A stretch of 7,383 nucleotides of DNA, from positions 1 to 7,383 of the forward strand of contig CAMLNK010000182.1 of assembly GCA_946481035.1 (NCBI GenBank). Direction: 5' to 3'. Positions 6,561-7,383 of this stretch are shown in pieces. This stretch comes from an uncultured Dyadobacter sp. GTDB lineage: Bacteria > Bacteroidota > Bacteroidia > Cytophagales > Spirosomataceae. The first letter of the stretch is position 1, and every line of letters begins with the position of its first letter. Under the pieces are notes generated by a model. The model saw nothing but the letters and a program-made list of their open reading frames with translations. It did not search any database and was not told the DNA's origin. The translations under genes and the position numbers were made by a program.

Positions 6561-6589
6561 TTGTTTTCCAGTAATATTTTGTATATTTG
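6561..6589 (+). promoter_or_regulatory. Complete Bacteroidota-type promoter (-33 TTG, -7 TATATTTG)
   Basis: TTG at 6561-6563 and a perfect TATATTTG at 6582-6589 are 18 bp apart, within the usual spacing. This is the best-formed promoter in the window. It starts 8 bp after the AraC stop and points at a stretch with no reading frame, predicting transcription from about 6595. Confidence 0.5.
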
Positions 6590-6595
6590 GCTATT

Positions 6596-6658
6596 CTTTG
6601 CCGTAGCAAGGAACCTACAAAGGTCTCAAACGCTGAACCCGTAATCAGCGTTTTTTTT
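6596..6658 (+). ncRNA. Candidate small RNA of about 63 nt with three hairpins
   Basis: From the predicted start site to the terminator the transcript would contain hairpin 1, CTTTGC with GCAAGG around CGTA (6596-6611, one G-U pair); hairpin 2, ACCT with AGGT around ACAA (6613-6624); and the terminator stem with its U-run (6628-6658). Nothing protein-coding fits between the promoter and terminator. I do not recognise an Rfam family. The main alternative is that this is just the 3' untranslated region of the AraC mRNA with a chance -7 match. The promoter-hairpin-terminator spacing is what makes an independent RNA plausible. Confidence 0.4.
6628..6658 (+). terminator. Intrinsic terminator with eight T's
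   Basis: AAACGCTGA (6628-6636) pairs perfectly with TCAGCGTTT (6645-6653) around an 8-nt loop ACCCGTAA, and T's run from 6651 to 6658. It ends plus-strand transcription of the AraC gene and of the candidate small RNA. It lies 7 bp beyond the stop codon of the convergent minus-strand gene and may also end that transcript, though without a long T-tract in that direction. Confidence 0.85.
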
Positions 6659-6664
6659 ATTTCG

Positions 6665-7132
6665 TTACTTTGGCTTGCCGTAATCTTCCGTATCCTTCCA
6701 ATCGGGACTGCTTTGAATCATTCGAATGGTTCGCTCGGATTGAATTTCATATGCGGTAACGAATGTCGATTTCAACTGTCCCGTAAATCGGATTACAACA
6801 ACGTAAATGTCTTTGATGAACGCAACACGCCGGGCACCGTCGTACATTTTCTTATCTCTATCCCAACCCTGTTTTAGAATAGCGTCCGGATCGGTCAGGG
6901 TGTCTTTTATCCAAAGCATTTTTTCAAGCCGGTTAAACGATAGTATTGACTTGTCTCTCGCTTTACGATTGTCGCTTTCATAAAAGGCATGATCGAACAT
7001 ATTCTCGAAGAACTTAACATGAATTCCATCTAATGTGTAAATGGGTTGAGACGGATTACAGTATTCTTCTTTCCAAAGCTGCCGGAGCTCTTGCTCAGTC
7101 ATCGAATGTGGCTTAATTTTCTTGTAATCCAT
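6665..7132 (-). CDS. Small PBECR-like (BECR-fold) nuclease-domain protein, putative RNase toxin or phage-type enzyme
   Basis: A 155-residue protein starting MDYKKIKPHSMTEQELRQLW. The ATG at 7132 is chosen because GAGGTGG lies 8 nt upstream; an in-frame GTG at 7144 overlaps that site. Features that resemble the PBECR (phage/Barnase-EndoU-ColicinE5/D-RelE-like) nuclease domains are FFENMFDHAFYES at 41-53 with H48, the helix FNRLEKMLWIKDTLTDPDAIL at 66-86, a central strand IYVVVIRF (109-116), and a late strand STFVTAYEI (122-130) with the T-A-Y pattern. H48, a basic residue and T126/Y128 are plausible active-site positions (inference). There is no signal peptide, membrane segment or fused delivery domain, and no antitoxin gene beside it. 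GC is about 35-37% in sampled 60-bp stretches against 52-60% in similar samples of the receptor and AraC genes, suggesting transfer. The reading frame is solid; the family call is moderate. Confidence 0.75.
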   Translation of the reverse strand: MDYKKIKPHSMTEQELRQLWKEEYCNPSQPIYTLDGIHVKFFENMFDHAFYESDNRKARDKSILSFNRLEKMLWIKDTLTDPDAILKQGWDRDKKMYDGARRVAFIKDIYVVVIRFTGQLKSTFVTAYEIQSERTIRMIQSSPDWKDTEDYGKPK

Positions 7133-7140
7133 ACTGCTCG

Positions 7141-7147
7141 CCACCTC
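7141..7147 (-). promoter_or_regulatory. Shine-Dalgarno sequence for the PBECR-like gene
   Basis: GAGGTGG on the minus strand, 8 nt before ATG 7132, supports that start over the GTG at 7144, whose position falls within this site. Confidence 0.55.
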
Positions 7148-7204
7148 ATAGGTTGGTTCTTAAATTTAACTTTCCTGCATGTCGGGCGTCGAGTTTTTGT
7201 TGGA

Positions 7205-7212
7205 CAAACCTA
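7205..7212 (-). promoter_or_regulatory. Bacteroidota -7 element for the PBECR-like gene
   Basis: TAGGTTTG on the minus strand matches TAnnTTTG perfectly and lies 72 bp before ATG 7132, giving a leader of about 66 nt. No TTG lies at 17-23 bp upstream. The rest of 7133-7313 shows no gene on either strand that I can support. Confidence 0.4.
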
Positions 7213-7313
7213 CCTTCTGATATTGTAGCGGATGTGGTGCTGCAATATCCTGTTTTTCATTTATTTCATAACTACCGTTTGAAAGGCTATGTAACCCAGT
7301 CACACATTGCTAT

Positions 7314-7383
7314 TCACGCCATTCTTAACCCAAAATCAAACCGCCCGCTCACCACCCGCCGCAGCACCCCGATCTGCCCGCAG
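7314..7383 (-). CDS. Possible 3' end of a minus-strand gene running in from the right edge
   Basis: On the minus strand one frame is open from the edge to a TGA at 7316-7314 and reads CGQIGVLRRVVSGRFDFGLRMA. Its third codon positions are mostly G or C, like the genes at the centre of the window. A second frame is also open to a TGA at 7338-7336, so the frame is not certain. It is too short to assign a product, and could also be chance. If real, it is upstream of and in the same direction as the PBECR-like gene, with 181 bp between them. Confidence 0.22.
   Translation of the reverse strand, partial: CGQIGVLRRVVSGRFDFGLRMA

Noticed and set aside
6587..6877. Plus-strand frame of 96 codons after the AraC gene, just beyond the promoter at 6561-6589
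   Set aside because: It runs through the intrinsic terminator with its T-run and then antisense to the PBECR-like gene, and has no ribosome binding site; the translation looks random.
7046..7228. Plus-strand frame of 60 codons overlapping the start of the PBECR-like gene, considered as a possible antitoxin
   Set aside because: It is antisense to the nuclease gene's own start and leader, lacks a Shine-Dalgarno or promoter, and has no antitoxin-like pattern.

Overview
The window looks like chromosomal DNA from a Bacteroidota bacterium, most likely the order Cytophagales (Dyadobacter or Spirosoma-like). The clues are several perfect matches to the Bacteroidota -7 promoter element TAnnTTTG, A-rich gene leaders mostly without Shine-Dalgarno sequences, a TonB-dependent receptor with an N-terminal carboxypeptidase-regulatory-like domain, and a lipoprotein with an acidic surface-export signal after its lipid-bearing cysteine. 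The order and genus are inferences; no rRNA or marker gene is present.

Left part (1-1747): the start of a secreted protein gene runs off the left edge on the minus strand. Divergent from it is a 508-residue MocR/PdxR-type regulator, a GntR-like winged helix fused to a fold-type I aminotransferase domain. Their 102-bp shared intergenic region holds two same-direction copies of a TGGACTA motif, 23 bp apart, which look like the regulator's operator, plus a -7 element for each direction.

Middle part (1748-6552): after a hairpin terminator comes a TonB-dependent receptor followed 36 bp later by a DUF4374 surface lipoprotein. This pair resembles XusA-XusB, the xenosiderophore (enterobactin-type) uptake system of Bacteroides thetaiotaomicron. 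A cupin-plus-AraC regulator follows on the same strand instead of the PepSY inner-membrane protein XusC. A compact GC-rich repeat and hairpin separates the lipoprotein gene from the regulator gene. The receptor would move a ligand caught at the surface by the lipoprotein through the outer membrane, and the AraC protein is a plausible sensor for the system.

Right part (6553-7383): a well-formed promoter, three short hairpins and an intrinsic terminator with eight T's lie between the AraC gene and a convergent minus-strand gene. No reading frame explains them, so they may encode a small RNA of about 63 nt. The minus-strand gene encodes a 155-residue protein that looks like a PBECR (phage/Barnase-EndoU-ColicinE5/D-RelE-like) nuclease domain. 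Its GC content is clearly lower than its neighbours', which suggests an acquired gene. The last 70 bases may be the 3' end of another minus-strand gene.
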